This document shows, one piece after another, positions 11,942 to 23,344 of a stretch of 64,000 bases of DNA (position 1 is its first letter; every line of letters starts with the position of its first letter). The notes under the pieces were generated by a model, which ran no database searches, had not been told where the DNA came from, and saw only the letters and a list, made by a program, of their open reading frames with translations. Position numbers and translations under genes: made by a program. The DNA lies in assembly GCA_039545355.1 (NCBI GenBank), contig BCJJ01000012.1, positions 327,067 through 391,066 of the forward strand, read 5' to 3'. Source of the DNA: Trichosporon coremiiforme (lineage: Eukaryota > Basidiomycota > Tremellomycetes > Trichosporonales > Trichosporonaceae).

Positions 11942-13932
11942 CTACAGATCCAGGTCCAGCACAACGAGGCTCCTCTCACACAACGCGACCGCGATCCGCC
12001 TCTCTCCAACTTCTACTTCTCCAACGCCCAGGAGTGCGCCCCGGTCACCACCACTGACGCCGAGCACGCCCTGGCGTGCCGTGTCCTCGTCCCCCTTCGG
12101 GGGCCAGTACAGGTACGCGTTGCCCTGGCCTGTGCCGCTCCCCGCGTCAAAGGCGAGGACGAGGCTCGCTGCGTGTCCGCCCTCGGAGCGCGTGGCGTGT
12201 CGTACTAGGCGGAGGTCGCGCTTACTGCTCATCACGAAGGCGAGAGCAGGATTCGTGCCCGTATGTTTCCAGCCGGAGGGGGTGGGGGAGATGAGGAGAC
12301 CGTCGACCGCGTTGCGGACGATGATGCCTTGACCGCAGGGAAGGTCTGGCTCAGTCGTGAGGAGAGGGAGGGAGAGTACAGCCGCAGGCTGGCGGGACCA
12401 TGTCGCGTGACCGTCAACGATGGAGCCGAAGAGGACGCTCCGGCCCACATTGCCAGCGGACAGGTCCGAGAATGCGCCCTCTGTGCGTTCAGCGAAGTCG
12501 TCGTCTTCGTCAAAGTCTAGCTGTTCCCGGAGTAGAGCAGGAATGGTCGGGTTCGTGTCGGGGATCTCGTCGTCGTTCCGTGTCTGTACCTTGCCGAAGC
12601 TCTCGCGGATAGCTGCAAGTGTGGAAGGAGAGAATGTCTCGGGCACGTCGTCGTCGTCGCTGTCGTCCGGGATGAAGACGGATGGCCACCGCGCATCGCC
12701 TGGCTGTTTCTCGAGCTCGAGGGAGAGTTTGCCCTCGTCCGCTTCGTAGGTCCACGTGGTAATGGCGACTTCGGACCAGAACGTGTGCGTCCCGGCAGAG
12801 AGGAATGCGAACAGCGGCACGGAGAGGCTGGGCGCCTTGACGGACACAGAGACGGAGGACGGCGTAAAATCGACGGTGATGGCTTCCCGCGGCGTTCCGG
12901 CCGGCAGGGGGATCGTGATCGTCAGAGAGGTCTGGTCTTGCGTCCAGTGGAAGGGATACTGTTTCGGCTCCTCTGCGTCGACGTCCATGGCTTCCTCTGT
13001 CTCCGGCGGCGGGGTGTCAGCTGGCGTCTGCTCGGCGGTGGGCAAATGCGCGCCGAGACCCAGCTTCGCCTTCTTCTCCTTGTGCTCGCGTGCTTGTCGC
13101 TCTGCGTCCGTCTCCTCGCGCGCCTCGGGGCGGGGTCCGAACGCCTCCTCGGACAGCACGACCCAGCCGCCCTCGGCCCACGCGGCCCAGAGCGGGAGAT
13201 CCCCGCCCGTCAGCTCCCACGAGGGTTGGAGCTTCTCGCCGGCGTCGACATCGTTGGTGTGCGAAGGGTCGAAAGACACTTCGAGCAGGTCGAACGTCGC
13301 TGTGCGAGGAGCGTACTTGCTCCCACTTGACTCTTGGACTACGGCCTGCGTAAGCAGCAAGCGGAAGGAAGAGCCGTCAGCGTGCGCTGCGTACAAAAGA
13401 CTGGGTGTATCGAGGTCGTACCGCGCAATGAACTTGCCGGCGAACGGCGATCCTGGAGCTGAGACTTCGAGGATATAGATCGAGCCGCTGCCTGAGGAGA
13501 CCGCCCAGAGCGTGTCCGACAGAGCGAGGGCGCGAGGGTACTCTGCATGCTCCTCACTGCTAGAGACAGGTTGGGGAAGGCTCGCCAGCGTTGTGAACGT
13601 GGGATCCAGTTCCGCCTGATGTCAGCTACGCTGGGCGATCATTAACTTACGTCGAGCTCGAAGCCGACAACGTTCCACTCCGTGTCAATGTACACTCCGC
13701 GTCCACCACGAGTGTCGAGGTGGTCCCATGAAATACGCGAGCGCACCTCCTTGAACCCGAGCTGCTGCTTGCCGTAGCCTACTCGGGACTGAGTAGCGCC
13801 TTCCCCAGGCAAGCGATGGCCGCGAGCCGCCGAGGGGTCGAGAGACTGCAGGCGATACGTCTCGAAGCGCGGGTTGAGCAGCGCGCGGTTGGGTGTGAAC
13901 AGCTCAGCCGGTCGTGATTTCGATGCAGACAT
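11942..13932 (-). CDS. NudC-domain-containing protein 1 (NUDCD1)-like
   Basis: Two exons: 13932-13651 and 13615-11942, separated by a 35-nt intron with a GCTGACATCAG acceptor. The product, about 650 residues, starts MSASKSRPAELFTPNRALLNP. The N-terminal half contains WD-like strands (NVVGFELDAELD, LALSDTLWAVSSGSGSIYI). The central region carries a CS/p23-like domain beginning YPFHWTQDQTSLTITIPLP and closing with LSLELEKQPGDARWPSVF, the layout of human NUDCD1 (CML66). A further beta-rich segment follows. NudC-family CS domains act as Hsp90-linked co-chaperones for beta-propeller clients. The cytosolic or nuclear chaperone role here is inferred. Its start lies 208 bp from that of the divergent AT-hook-like gene. 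Confidence 0.85.
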
Positions 13933-14140
13933 GCTTGTTTAGTGAATGTGGAAGAGCGACGAAGGCCAAGAGAGATGACTGAATTTTGGCCGAGACATGA
14001 TCATAGGAGCGCTATCAAGCCTATGACGTCCTCCCTCCGCACCGGAGCGGTCCGATCATCTCGCATGGCAAGTAACGTGACCTGACGCGCGTGAATGTTG
14101 ACATTAGCCCTTCTCCCACCGTCCACCGTCGACCATCCAG
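13933..14140. promoter_or_regulatory. Divergent promoter region, NUDCD1-like / AT-hook-like gene
   Basis: A 208-bp spacer between two divergent start codons, which must carry both promoters. No known factor site was recognised. Confidence 0.45.
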
Positions 14141-17100
14141 ATGGGCGCCATGCTCCCCGGCCCGGTGGTGATACCGGGGTCCGAGGTGCAGAGCTCGGTT
14201 CAGCTCGCTCCGCTGGCCCAGTTCCTCGCCGGGCTCACAGATAATGAGCACCTGAACAAGCTCAGCGACATCCTCGACCGATTCCGCACGCCCAAGAGCT
14301 ACCACCGTGTCGACATTCGCATCGTGTCCTCCAGCGACCTACCGCCTAGCCCCGGTAAGGAGGGGGCTGACGTGGACGACTACACCCTCATGAAGTGGAG
14401 CATGGAGCGCGGCGACCCTATCATCGTCGACGATCACCCCGGGGCTGGGCCGAGCGGAACGAACGTGTCCGGTGAGGCAGAGGGAATGGAAGGAATGGAC
14501 GTCGATATCGACCCGAACGGACAGCCGGAGATTGATCGTGAGACTCAGCCATCTGTTGCAGACGGAGAAGATCTCTCGCGCCGCTCCCAGCACGAGGACC
14601 GCGCAGACTCGCCCACTCTATCCTTACCTGAGCAGCTGTTCTCAGACGCCTCGTCCCCGGGGAAGGGCAACGGAACGCCCTTCCATTCTGCGCCCCACAG
14701 CCCGGAGAAGAACGACTCGCCGGCGTCATCGAACGCCGAGATGCGCACCGCTCGAGGATCCGAACCGCCCGCTGTGGCCGTGAATGCGGAGAAGGAGAAG
14801 GAACGGGCGAAGGAGAAGGAAAAGGAAGACGGTCTAGGAAAGAGGCTGAGCGCGGGCATGCCCATCCCGTTACCGCCGCCTGCAGCTGCTTTACCGATGG
14901 CCGTCCACTTCCAGTTCGGATTGCCCCCGCCAATGGTGCCCGCGCCTACGGAGCCGACGATCGAGCCGGCTGCTCCGACCAGCAACGAGCCAGCTGCGCG
15001 AGGCTCTGAACAGCCTAATGAAGCCGTAGCGACAGAGGCAGCAAACGAGAACGCAAGATCGACGGAACAGCCGGCTGCTGCGGAGACCGTCGAGCTCCGG
15101 GGCGACAAGCAGCAGGAACCCTTCGTGGCGGAGCCCGAGGGAGCAGCGCCCGAGGCTGCGGCTGCGCCGGTGCCCCAAGCGCAGGGCACTGAGGATGCAC
15201 CACCTGTCGCTCCTGATGCTTCTGTCAACACCGCATCCGTCGATCAGCCTGCCGACGGCGACGACGAGCTGAACCAGGTCCTCGCCGACAAAGACGCCGC
15301 GCTTGTTGCAATTGCCGACGCTTCTCGCTCGCCTTCCCCGTTCACACCCTCTCACCCTCCGCCACCGGGTGGATCTGCGCGCTTCGTCCGCGAGCTCCGC
15401 CTGGATCTGCGCACTCTCGATAGCGCCGCTCTGTTTGAGCTCGAGACCTGGCGCCGCGAGGTGCTTGGTCTGCCGCCCATGGACCGCATCGTCCCTGACT
15501 CCATCTGGTACCAGCAGGTAGAGCCCGCTCCGGCCGGCAAGAAGAGGGGACGCAAGACCAAGGCTGGACTCGAGGCTATGCGCACCGAGAGGGCCGCGAT
15601 GGTAGCGGAAAGCAGCCAAGTGGAGGCGGAAGCAGAGGAGGAGATTGAGCCTGAAGAGGCCGAGGAGGAGGAAGACGACATCGAGGAGCCGTCGGACAAG
15701 GAGGAAGACTATGTTCCACCGGCGGTTGCGAAGAAGTCCGCCGGCACTGGGCGGCCAGGACGGCCGCGCAAGTCGGAGACCGGACTGGAATCAGGGCAGG
15801 CTGCTGGAGATGCTGCCGCGCCTGCTATACTACAGCCGAAGAAGCGGGGACGCCCGTCCAAATCGAAGTTGGCCGAGTTGAGTGCGACCCCGATCGAGGT
15901 AGAGTCGGATCGTGGACTAGACATACTCGGTCCTACTGCTGTCTCGCCTTCCCCGGAACCAGCTCCTGCACCAGTCAAGCGCATCAAGCCTCGCCGGTCG
16001 ATCGTCGAGGTGGTCATTCCGTCACCAGCGCGCTCACTGACAAGCCCTGCGACCAGGTCGGTCCCTCGCAACCGTAAGCAATCTCTGAAAGAGATGCCGA
16101 AGGAGACACCGACCCGCACTTGTACCCGCAAGAGTGCGGCTGAGACAGAGGCAGCCACTTCGCCAGCGCCTCGCCGCTCACGCCGCTCAAACGTTGCCTT
16201 CGACCTTGAGGGGTCCCGGCCGCCATCATCTTCCCCTCCTGCCCCGACTCGGCGAACACGTGTCTCGCATGCTGCCGCCTCATCAGCGTCTGCGTCTCTA
16301 ATTCGCTCACTGTCAGCCTTACCCGTTCTGCGAAGTCGAGGAGGGGACGCTGCCTCTCCTTCAGCTCCGCCAGCACGTCACTCGCGCCATTCCACAGGGG
16401 CTGCCGAGACGGTCCCGGCTCCTGGCCCTCGGCGCTCACGCCTGTCGCAGGTCAATGTTGAGCCCAGTCCTCCTCCTTCGCGCAAGCGCAAGGCTGCGGT
16501 GACAGCCGGCCCCGCCCCTGCAACTCGCCGTACGCGGTATACGGCTGCCGAGGAGGCTTCGGCCACGCCGCCACCCAGCACGCGGCAGACGCGTAGCTCT
16601 GGACCGGCCGTTCTGCCCGAGCCTGAGCCAGCGTCAACCCGCAAGCGCCGCCTCTCAGTTTCCAGCGACGATGCGAGCCCGCCGTCGGCAAGCAGGCGCA
16701 CCCGCCCAGAGCCCGCGAAACGCCACACGGCAAAGCGGAGCGGGGCCGTACCCCCGAAGTCAGAGGTCACCGCGAAACGCAGCGGTGGTGCCCCACCTGC
16801 GAAGGCTGTATCGCCGGCGCCTCCTCCCGCTCCCAGAGCAAGGCGCAGTGGCGGAGCCCTTCCAGCGAAGGCTGCACCTCCGCCCGCCCCTCGTGCCCGA
16901 CGAAGTGGCGCCTTACCTCCCAAGGCTCAAACTCCCCCAGCTCCCCGCGCGAAACGCAGCGGTGGAGCCCTCCCATCCAAAAAGCCGGTCATGGTTCAGC
17001 GCAGTGGCGCCCCATCCAAGGCTGCTACCCGAGCAACGCGGGCGCGCGGCGTTGTGTCGTCCTTGTCCCCGGAGCCATCGCCAGCTCCGCGCGCGAGATC

Positions 17101-17281
17101 CGCGCGCTCGGAGACGCGCAACGAGCGCATCGACTATGTCGATCTTCCCGCGCCCAGGGTCAAACTCGACATGACACTGAAACGTGGCCGTGTGTCGTAC
17201 GGACGCAGTGTTGTCCTCAAGGTCCAGGCGGACGAGGACGAAGGATCAGACGACGAGTGGCAGATGTTCCGCCACCTCTGA
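14141..17281 (+). CDS. Large disordered protein with AT-hook-like motifs
   Basis: One 1046-codon frame without introns, starting MGAMLPGPVVIPG. I do not recognise the family. A short ordered N-terminus (about residues 15-60, LAPLAQFLAGLTDNEHLNKL) is followed by a very long Ala/Pro/Glu-rich region. A second possibly folded segment lies near residues 405-460 (ARFVRELRLDLRTLDSAALF). AT-hook-like cores occur three times: KKRGRKTKAG, GRPGRPRKSE and KKRGRPSKSK. The last third is a basic repeat region with many RRSR or RRTR blocks and reiterated RRSGGALPAKA-type units. The tail is acidic (DEDEGSDDEWQMF). A chromatin-bound nuclear role is likely from the AT hooks and basic repeats, but that is inference. 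High codon bias and lack of stops make it a real gene. Confidence 0.8.
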   Translation: MGAMLPGPVVIPGSEVQSSVQLAPLAQFLAGLTDNEHLNKLSDILDRFRTPKSYHRVDIRIVSSSDLPPSPGKEGADVDDYTLMKWSMERGDPIIVDDHPGAGPSGTNVSGEAEGMEGMDVDIDPNGQPEIDRETQPSVADGEDLSRRSQHEDRADSPTLSLPEQLFSDASSPGKGNGTPFHSAPHSPEKNDSPASSNAEMRTARGSEPPAVAVNAEKEKERAKEKEKEDGLGKRLSAGMPIPLPPPAAALPMAVHFQFGLPPPMVPAPTEPTIEPAAPTSNEPAARGSEQPNEAVATEAANENARSTEQPAAAETVELRGDKQQEPFVAEPEGAAPEAAAAPVPQAQGTEDAPPVAPDASVNTASVDQPADGDDELNQVLADKDAALVAIADASRSPSPFTPSHPPPPGGSARFVRELRLDLRTLDSAALFELETWRREVLGLPPMDRIVPDSIWYQQVEPAPAGKKRGRKTKAGLEAMRTERAAMVAESSQVEAEAEEEIEPEEAEEEEDDIEEPSDKEEDYVPPAVAKKSAGTGRPGRPRKSETGLESGQAAGDAAAPAILQPKKRGRPSKSKLAELSATPIEVESDRGLDILGPTAVSPSPEPAPAPVKRIKPRRSIVEVVIPSPARSLTSPATRSVPRNRKQSLKEMPKETPTRTCTRKSAAETEAATSPAPRRSRRSNVAFDLEGSRPPSSSPPAPTRRTRVSHAAASSASASLIRSLSALPVLRSRGGDAASPSAPPARHSRHSTGAAETVPAPGPRRSRLSQVNVEPSPPPSRKRKAAVTAGPAPATRRTRYTAAEEASATPPPSTRQTRSSGPAVLPEPEPASTRKRRLSVSSDDASPPSASRRTRPEPAKRHTAKRSGAVPPKSEVTAKRSGGAPPAKAVSPAPPPAPRARRSGGALPAKAAPPPAPRARRSGALPPKAQTPPAPRAKRSGGALPSKKPVMVQRSGAPSKAATRATRARGVVSSLSPEPSPAPRARSARSETRNERIDYVDLPAPRVKLDMTLKRGRVSYGRSVVLKVQADEDEGSDDEWQMFRHL
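16720..17010 (+). repeat. In-gene repeat coding RSGGALPAKA-like units
   Basis: Within the AT-hook-like gene, a roughly 60-bp unit recurs imperfectly, encoding an arginine- or lysine-led RSG(G)A(L/P)P(A/P/S)KA followed by a Pro/Ala linker (APRARRSGG, APRAKRSGG). About six copies are readable. Such arrays expand and contract by replication slippage. Confidence 0.7.
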
Positions 17282-17596
17282 TTGCATCAATTGTATAGAA
17301 GAACTTTTGGGGATTGTTTGTACCGCTGATATGATATGTAACCATGCCACTGTGCAGTATGGGCGTCGTGAGATGCGTGTGCCCTCGATGCCGTCACCAC
17401 ATGCTTCCAGAACGGGTGCTGCCACAAGCTACACATCGCTGATCGCGGGAACAGCGGTGAGCGGAAGCAAATCTGGTCGGTGGTGTCAGCTCGACGGCGG
17501 CGTTGTTTGTGTCCTCGCAAGAACCTCATACGTAATCACCTCCCTCCACACTCTCTCTCCATCTTCCGAACGCGACGCGAGACGCAACGACGCAAG
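17282..17596. other. Tandem intergenic region before the bZIP gene
   Basis: About 315 bp carrying the 3' end of the AT-hook-like gene and the promoter of the bZIP gene. A CT-rich leader (near 17538-17575) comes just before the start codon. Nothing else is visible. Confidence 0.5.
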
Positions 17597-18749
17597 ATGA
17601 ACTCGCCGCACAACTCGCTCGCCACCATTCTCGACATCCAGGGCGTCCAGCCCCCGGCCCCCCAGGCGGGGGAGGAGGGCGATGGCGCGATTCTCATGAG
17701 CTGTGAGTGTCCCCTATCGTCACACCGCCGGTGTCGATCCCATCAACGGACCTCCCCTCGACATCCACGCAGCTAAGGTGACTGGGAATGTTAGCTGACC
17801 ACAGACTTGCGCGAGCACTACAACCCCGCCGATGAGCGTTATGACGAGCGCTACGCTCCTCTCCCCGCCAGCGCTCCCACGCCTGCCTCGCCTCCTGACA
17901 CCTCGGTGCCGATCCCCTCCTCCCTCGCTGCGCTGGCGGCACCCGCCCCTGATGCGCCGTACCTCGCCCCTCTGCCTCCCATGGACGAGTTCCCCGGCTC
18001 CACTGACACTGTTGCGTTGGACCGTGGCGAGATGGGTGGCAAGCGTCGCAAAGCTCCTCACGAGCGTGCCGGCTGGAAGGAGATCCTCGAAGAGGAGGAG
18101 CGCGCCAAGGTCGAGGCTGCGCAGCAGGCGTCGCAGGCTGTTCAGCAGCAGCAGACAGAAGAGGCGCAGAAGGAGGAGGAGTACGGCTCCAAGATGAAGC
18201 GCGCTAAACTTAGGTGCGTAAACGAAAGCTACACAGTAGATGCCATGAGCTGACAATATCAGCAAGGAGAGTCGCGCCGAACAGAACCGCAAGGCGCAGC
18301 AGGTGTTCCGCCGCAAGCGCGAGGAGAAGATGAAGCAGCTCGAGATTGACGCAATGGCGCTCACCGGAACTCGTGCGCGCTTGCAGGCTGCGGAGGAGCG
18401 TATCCTGTCGCTTGCCTTAGTGAGTAAACGCGAGCGTATGCGGACGGCACCTGCCCTGTCAGCTTTGCATACAGCTTCCTCGCTTTTCGATCTCAGCTGA
18501 CCTCAGAACCTCGAGGCTAAGACGATCGAAGCTGCTGCGCTGCGAGAGGCGCTCTCTACGGCCGCTACGCGCGGGCAGCTCTCGCTCGTGCGCCCTGACG
18601 GCGGTCTGGTTATCGCCCCGGCCGAATGGGATGAGCGCGACCGCGACGCTCCCGCTGAGCGTGTTACCGTCGCGTGCGACTCGCTCGCCAAGGCTAGCCG
18701 CGAGCTGGCCAAAGCAAACCGCGAGAGGCGCGAGCAGGGCCGCCAGTAA
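17597..18749 (+). CDS. Yap-like bZIP transcription factor
   Basis: Four exons: 17597-17702, 17805-18213, 18263-18419 and 18507-18749. Each intron ends in a CTGAC-type branch plus AG. The protein starts MNSPHNSLATIL and has a Pro/Ala-rich N-terminal half. The basic region runs across the exon 2/3 junction: KESRAEQNRKAQQVFRRKRE. The signature NRxAQxxFRxR, with Gln and Phe, is that of the fungal Yap/Pap1 family. A leucine-zipper helix follows (KMKQLEIDAMAL... LQAAEERILSL). A second coiled segment ends in ELAKANRERREQGRQ. Yap factors drive oxidative, metal or drug stress responses. I see no clear C-terminal cysteine-rich domain, so redox sensing by the Yap1 mechanism is not supported. A Gln-rich helix precedes the basic region. 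Confidence 0.85.
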
Positions 18750-19001
18750 GCGGGTTGCGTCACCGCCAAGCCGTCCGCTCTGTGATTCATCCGAGCAGAC
18801 CCAAAGCATCAGAAGTATAATCATTGTACCCAACGTCCGTACGTTCGTTTGTATAGCATGTAGAGCCAAGTTGTGCCTTTAGAAATGCACAGATGTGTCA
18901 TACTTTGTGGAGGGCTGGTGTGATGAGATGAGGAAGACACGGAGATACGTTGCGTGCCCGCTGGTTGTTGGTGGAGGGCCGGTCCCGGATAAGGTGGAGG
19001 G

Positions 19002-20947
19002 ATGACATCGACGCTGACACCATCTCTCTCCCCAGCAAGCACGATGGAACCGCCGCGCGCCGACCCCCCACCGCTATCTCTCGACCTGTACGTCACCCAT
19101 ATTTGCCGTGCTAACCCCAGCGTTTCACTGACGCCGGTGACGCTCCTCCCGCCGCTGCCGAAGCCGACCGGCGAGCGCGTCCCCCCCTCGCCCCAGCCCA
19201 ATCCGCAACTCCAGGTCGGATTCCAACTCTCGCCCACATCGAACTACCAGCCGCCGTACGGCCAGGCATCTTTGGGAGAGAAGCTGAAGGCGAGCGTGCG
19301 TCTGCACACCACGAGCAATGCGCCTGTTTACGGCGTCAAGATGATGATGGAGGTGCAGAGCCCCGGAGGGCGCGTGCGTCTTGGCGAGGTCGTGCACGGC
19401 GGCGAGCGGCCGGAGGGCATGGATCCGAGCCAGGCCGAGACGAGGGCTTGGAATGAGCTGCCGGCGCTTGCGCCAGGAGACGGCGTGGATCTGAAGGGAG
19501 AGCACGAGCTCGCTGAGCTGGGGCTGCATATTCTCATCTGCAGTGTTGCTTGGGAGACGGAAGGAGGAAGACGGACGTTCCAGCGGTTCCTCAAGTTCAC
19601 TGTGAGTGTGCCTTGACGCCGAACTCTAAGCTTTTCTTCTAGCTTTGGCGGAAGCAAGACTGGAAAGACAGCTCGCGTGCCCTGCACCTGGATAGCTGAC
19701 AGCAGGCTGCACTCCCGCTCGCGATTAAGACGCGCGTCATCACGCCGTCTGCGCCGAACACTGCTCTTGATGCCGACAAACGGAACGACGTCTACCTCGA
19801 GGTTCTGATGCAGAACACGGCGCCGGTAGCGATGCGTCTGCAGTCTGCGGACCTGGATGCGGTGGCGGGCATGACGGCTCGTTCCATCACGTCTCCGGAC
19901 ACAGACGCCGAGGTGGACGTGAAGGGCTCCGAGGACGACGACATCCTCCCTGGCGACACGGTACAGCGTCTCTTCGTGCTGTCTCCCGAGTCCGACGGGG
20001 GAGAAACGCCAACAGCAGAGAAGAGCGAGCAGGACAAGCTGCCTCTCTCGGCCTTTCCGCCAACGTATGCGGCGGGCACCGTGCTCCCTCTTGGCCGGTT
20101 GCGCCTGTCTTGGCTGAGCGGACCGCACCACGAACCGGGCAGCTTCGTGACCTCGATGCTGAACCGGCGCACGACGCTACCTCAGCCAACCCCCTCCCGT
20201 CCCACATCTCTGCTTTCGCTCTCGAACAATCCCCGTCTGTCGCTGAACCGCAGCCTGAACCGCCCCTCGCGCGAAGGATGGGAGTGGGACCTGACCGTTG
20301 CCGGTTCTCGGCGGGTGGAGGCGGAGGACGACCTGGAACTCACCCTTCGTCTCGGCGTGCGGACAGCAGGCGAAGCACCCCCGCCAGAGACGGAGTTTGG
20401 CGTGCAGGTCCTCACGCCCGTGGCGACGGGACAGGGACAGCGCCGCGCCAGCCGCGCGAGCACGCCGATCGGCAGCGTCGGCACGCCCGTCCCCGGTTCT
20501 CGGCCAATGACGCCCGTCTCGTCTCAGCTCCGGCACGCGATCAGCTCCCCCGCTGCTCCGGTTCCGCCGCCGAAATCTACCTCCCCCCTCCCGCGCCCAC
20601 AGAGCATCCAGGCCTCGCCGACCGGCCCCTCATTCCCGCCGCCACCGACCATATCGCGTCCGGGCGTCATCGGCGACGGGCGCGTCCTCGCCCTCGGCTC
20701 GTCGCTCGTGACGCTGAAGCTCAGCGACTGGAAACTGGTCCGCGAACAAGCCGGCACGAGCTACGCTGCCGAGGCGCCCGGGAGCACGACGGGCGGGACG
20801 AAGTACGAGGCGCACTGGGAGGGCAGAGTCCGCTGGAAGGCACTCGAGCCTGGAGTCGCCGACTTGGGTGGTGTCAGGGTGCTCACCATGGGCGAGGGAG
20901 GGGTTGGGAAGGAGTGGGAGCTGGGGAGCGCTGTTGTCTTTGATTAG
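19002..20947 (+). CDS. TRAPPC13-like trafficking subunit (DUF974)
   Basis: Two exons: 19002-19601 and 19706-20947. The 104-nt intron ends AGCTGACAGCAG and restores the frame as LKFT-AALPLAIKTR. The start may be 19002 or the internal ATG at 19044 (MEPPRADPP). Matches to TRAPPC13 are the immunoglobulin-like N-terminal core (LQVGFQLSPTSNY, NAPVYGVKMMMEVQSPGGR), the ELAELGLHILICSVAWET strand, and the FQRFLKF stretch before the second domain. The second half has a further beta domain, interrupted by a long Ser/Pro-rich loop (residues near 400-490), then a C-terminal strand with LVTLKLSDWKLV. In the family the protein is a subunit of TRAPPIII-type tethering complexes at the Golgi. The loop looks lineage-specific. 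Confidence 0.85.
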
Positions 20948-21108
20948 AGCATGCATGATAAACTATAATCGGTGCTCAGCAACTACTCGTGCAGAGCATG
21001 CGTGCGGTGAGCTGAGGAATCAGGAGCCCTCCGCGCTAGGGATGGCGGATATGACAGCACGGGCTCCGCATACAACCAGTGCCGCAGTCGATTCATGCGA
21101 CCGAGTGT

Positions 21109-21184
21109 CCACACTCTTCAGCCAGCCTGGCGTGCCCGAAGTTTGCCCCACACTCTTCAGCCAGCCTGGCTTGCAAACTTCGGG
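21109..21184. repeat. 23-bp direct repeat overlapping a 12-bp inverted repeat
   Basis: An identical 23-mer (beginning CCACACTCTTCAGCCAGCC) occurs at 21109-21131 and 21148-21170. Between and after them lie CCCGAAGTTTGC (21135-21146) and its perfect reverse complement (21173-21184), which could form a 12-bp stem with a 26-nt loop. Confidence 0.9.
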
Positions 21185-22920
21185 CAATAGTGCAACACAC
21201 TTCCAGAACGCGACCAGCGAGTTTGGTCAGACAGCCCAGTTCGGGACGTCGTTCTCTCCGTATAGCTCAGAGTCAGGCAAGTAGCCCCACACTGACTTCC
21301 GTCTCTCATCTGGGCGTTATCAGCCGTATGCCAGCCGTACTCTCTGTAGCTCTGTACGGGACCACGAGTGACTCAGATGAGGTGAGACTCCGCCGCGCTG
21401 TCGCGAGGGTGCGCAGGCGGCAGCCTTCCATCCTCTACCCACCCATGCCGTTCGTGCCATCACCCATCCACCCCGTCCCGCTGAAGCGCCCGTTAACATA
21501 CTTCCACACCCGTCCCTCGTATCACGGCACCCCCATGACCCCCCTCTGAGGTAGCCTGCCAGTTCGGCGTCTCCCAGCCCACCTGCGAGCTCACACACGA
21601 GTATCAACAGATCTCCACTGGGCAACCCACATTCCGCCACCACCCCAACCCAGCAGCCAATCTCCCTCCGTCCAAACCCCGATCCCACCAAGGCCATCGG
21701 CGATCCGACTGATCAGCGGACATGACTATCTCTAGATCCTCTATCCCTTCCTGCCGCCGGGTGGGGATGCATGTGGGCATAGATAACGGGTATGGATATG
21801 CGTGCGGAATGCTGCGTCGTGTTGCCCGAGTTCCGGGGGGAGGATACTTGATACGCTTCGCGCGGAATCCATGCTCCGGAGTCCAATGTCCGACTTAAGG
21901 CAGCCCGATGGCTGCACATGCCGTGACCATCCCATCCGTCCTTTCGCCAGCTCCTCAGTCGCATGGCGCATGGATGTAGTGCTATCAAGGTATGCGGCAC
22001 TGACCGCTACCCGACGGTTCACTGCTGCGCGGTCGTGGTGCAGGCGTGGTACAGCCTGTAGAGGCGTGGTTCCAATGCCGGCGGCATGGTGTCGTCCCCG
22101 ATCTGCGGGCATGAAGGCGTCACGCTGAGTGTTTCACGGGCTGTCCAAACACTGCGGAACATGGCCGAATACACTGGCTGTGTTAGTGTTGCAGTCAGCG
22201 GCACTGTCCGCTGAACAGCAGTAGCACACGAGCAGAACTTGAGGGCGGTGACTACCGCCATGTCTAGCATGTCTGACGTAGCGCGTATGTCACCCGGTGT
22301 CAACAGGACGGTATGCATACCGATCCTTCACCGATCAGCGGTCTTCCGCAAGCGGCGACGTCCACTGCACCAAGTCACGGCTCCGGCGTCCAGCGCGTCC
22401 ATGTTACGAACTTGTGCTGACATCAAGATTACAGGCCGCAGTTCCGTCTCCTCAGCCCGTTCAAGCGGCGGTCGTCTCCGCCCAGTAGTGCAACCTGCTT
22501 GCTTCACCCGATGAACCCACCATAAGCCGTAGCCACGCCAGGCAGGGACCGCTGGCCCCCATGCGCCCCACACACACACAAAGTCGGGGCACATGTCCAT
22601 TCCCCCTCGTAAGCCGACAATCGACCGACCAGGGCCGAAACACCCAGCACCCACTCCAACTGATCGTCGGCCCAAGCTGACTTCGCTTATTCCTCGTTTA
22701 TACTTCGCTCCTTTTGCTTTCGTGCTCGCTACCATGCAACGAGTGCTCGACGTGCATGTCCGGAGCGGAGGTGCTCGGTGCATCCCCCCACTCTCGGCTA
22801 CCTGGGCGTACCTGCGTGATCGTCGGCGTTGCTCGGACTGACTCTTACTCGCTGCTGAACGATTCATACCATGCCATGACGGTGCGATCGGCGCTGTCGC
22901 ATCACCTTACTGAAGTGCTG

Positions 22921-22970
22921 CTCTCTGCTGCTCTCTGCTGCTTTCTGCTGCTCTCTGCTCCTCTCCGCTG
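22921..22970. repeat. 10-bp tandem repeat, unit CTCTCTGCTG
   Basis: Five adjacent decamers: two exact CTCTCTGCTG, then CTTTCTGCTG, CTCTCTGCTC and CTCTCCGCTG. It lies about 220 bp downstream of the citrate synthase stop. Confidence 0.9.
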
Positions 22971-23192
22971 CACCCTCGGCCAACTCGCGTCACGACTGCA
23001 TAAGAAAAAAGGGAGAAACTGCTGCGCCTTAAACACAATTTTTTGATTGTTAACTATGCCAATTATATGGACATATGTTGCGATGAGGATGATGATGAGG
23101 GAGATTGCGGGTGGGTTGCTGCCGACCGGTTCTCAGCTCTTATACTGATAACGATGCGGCGGCGGGGGGGTCTAGGAGTTGTAGCGAGGAGC

Positions 23193-23307
23193 TTACTTGC
23201 CCTCGAACATCTTCTTGATGTGGGCAGTCGAGAACGACTTGGGGCGCTCGAGGGGCATGCCGAGGGCGCGGTCCCAGATGAGCTGGGAGGCGACACCGAA
23301 GGCGCGC

Positions 23308-23344
<37 letters not shown>

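Larger units (their letters stand above)
20948..23192. other. 2.2-kb intergenic region
   Basis: No gene is supported. It holds an array of direct and inverted repeats near 21109-21184 and a 10-bp pyrimidine repeat near 22921-22970, both listed separately. The many short frames differ in codon bias from real genes here. Confidence 0.5.
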
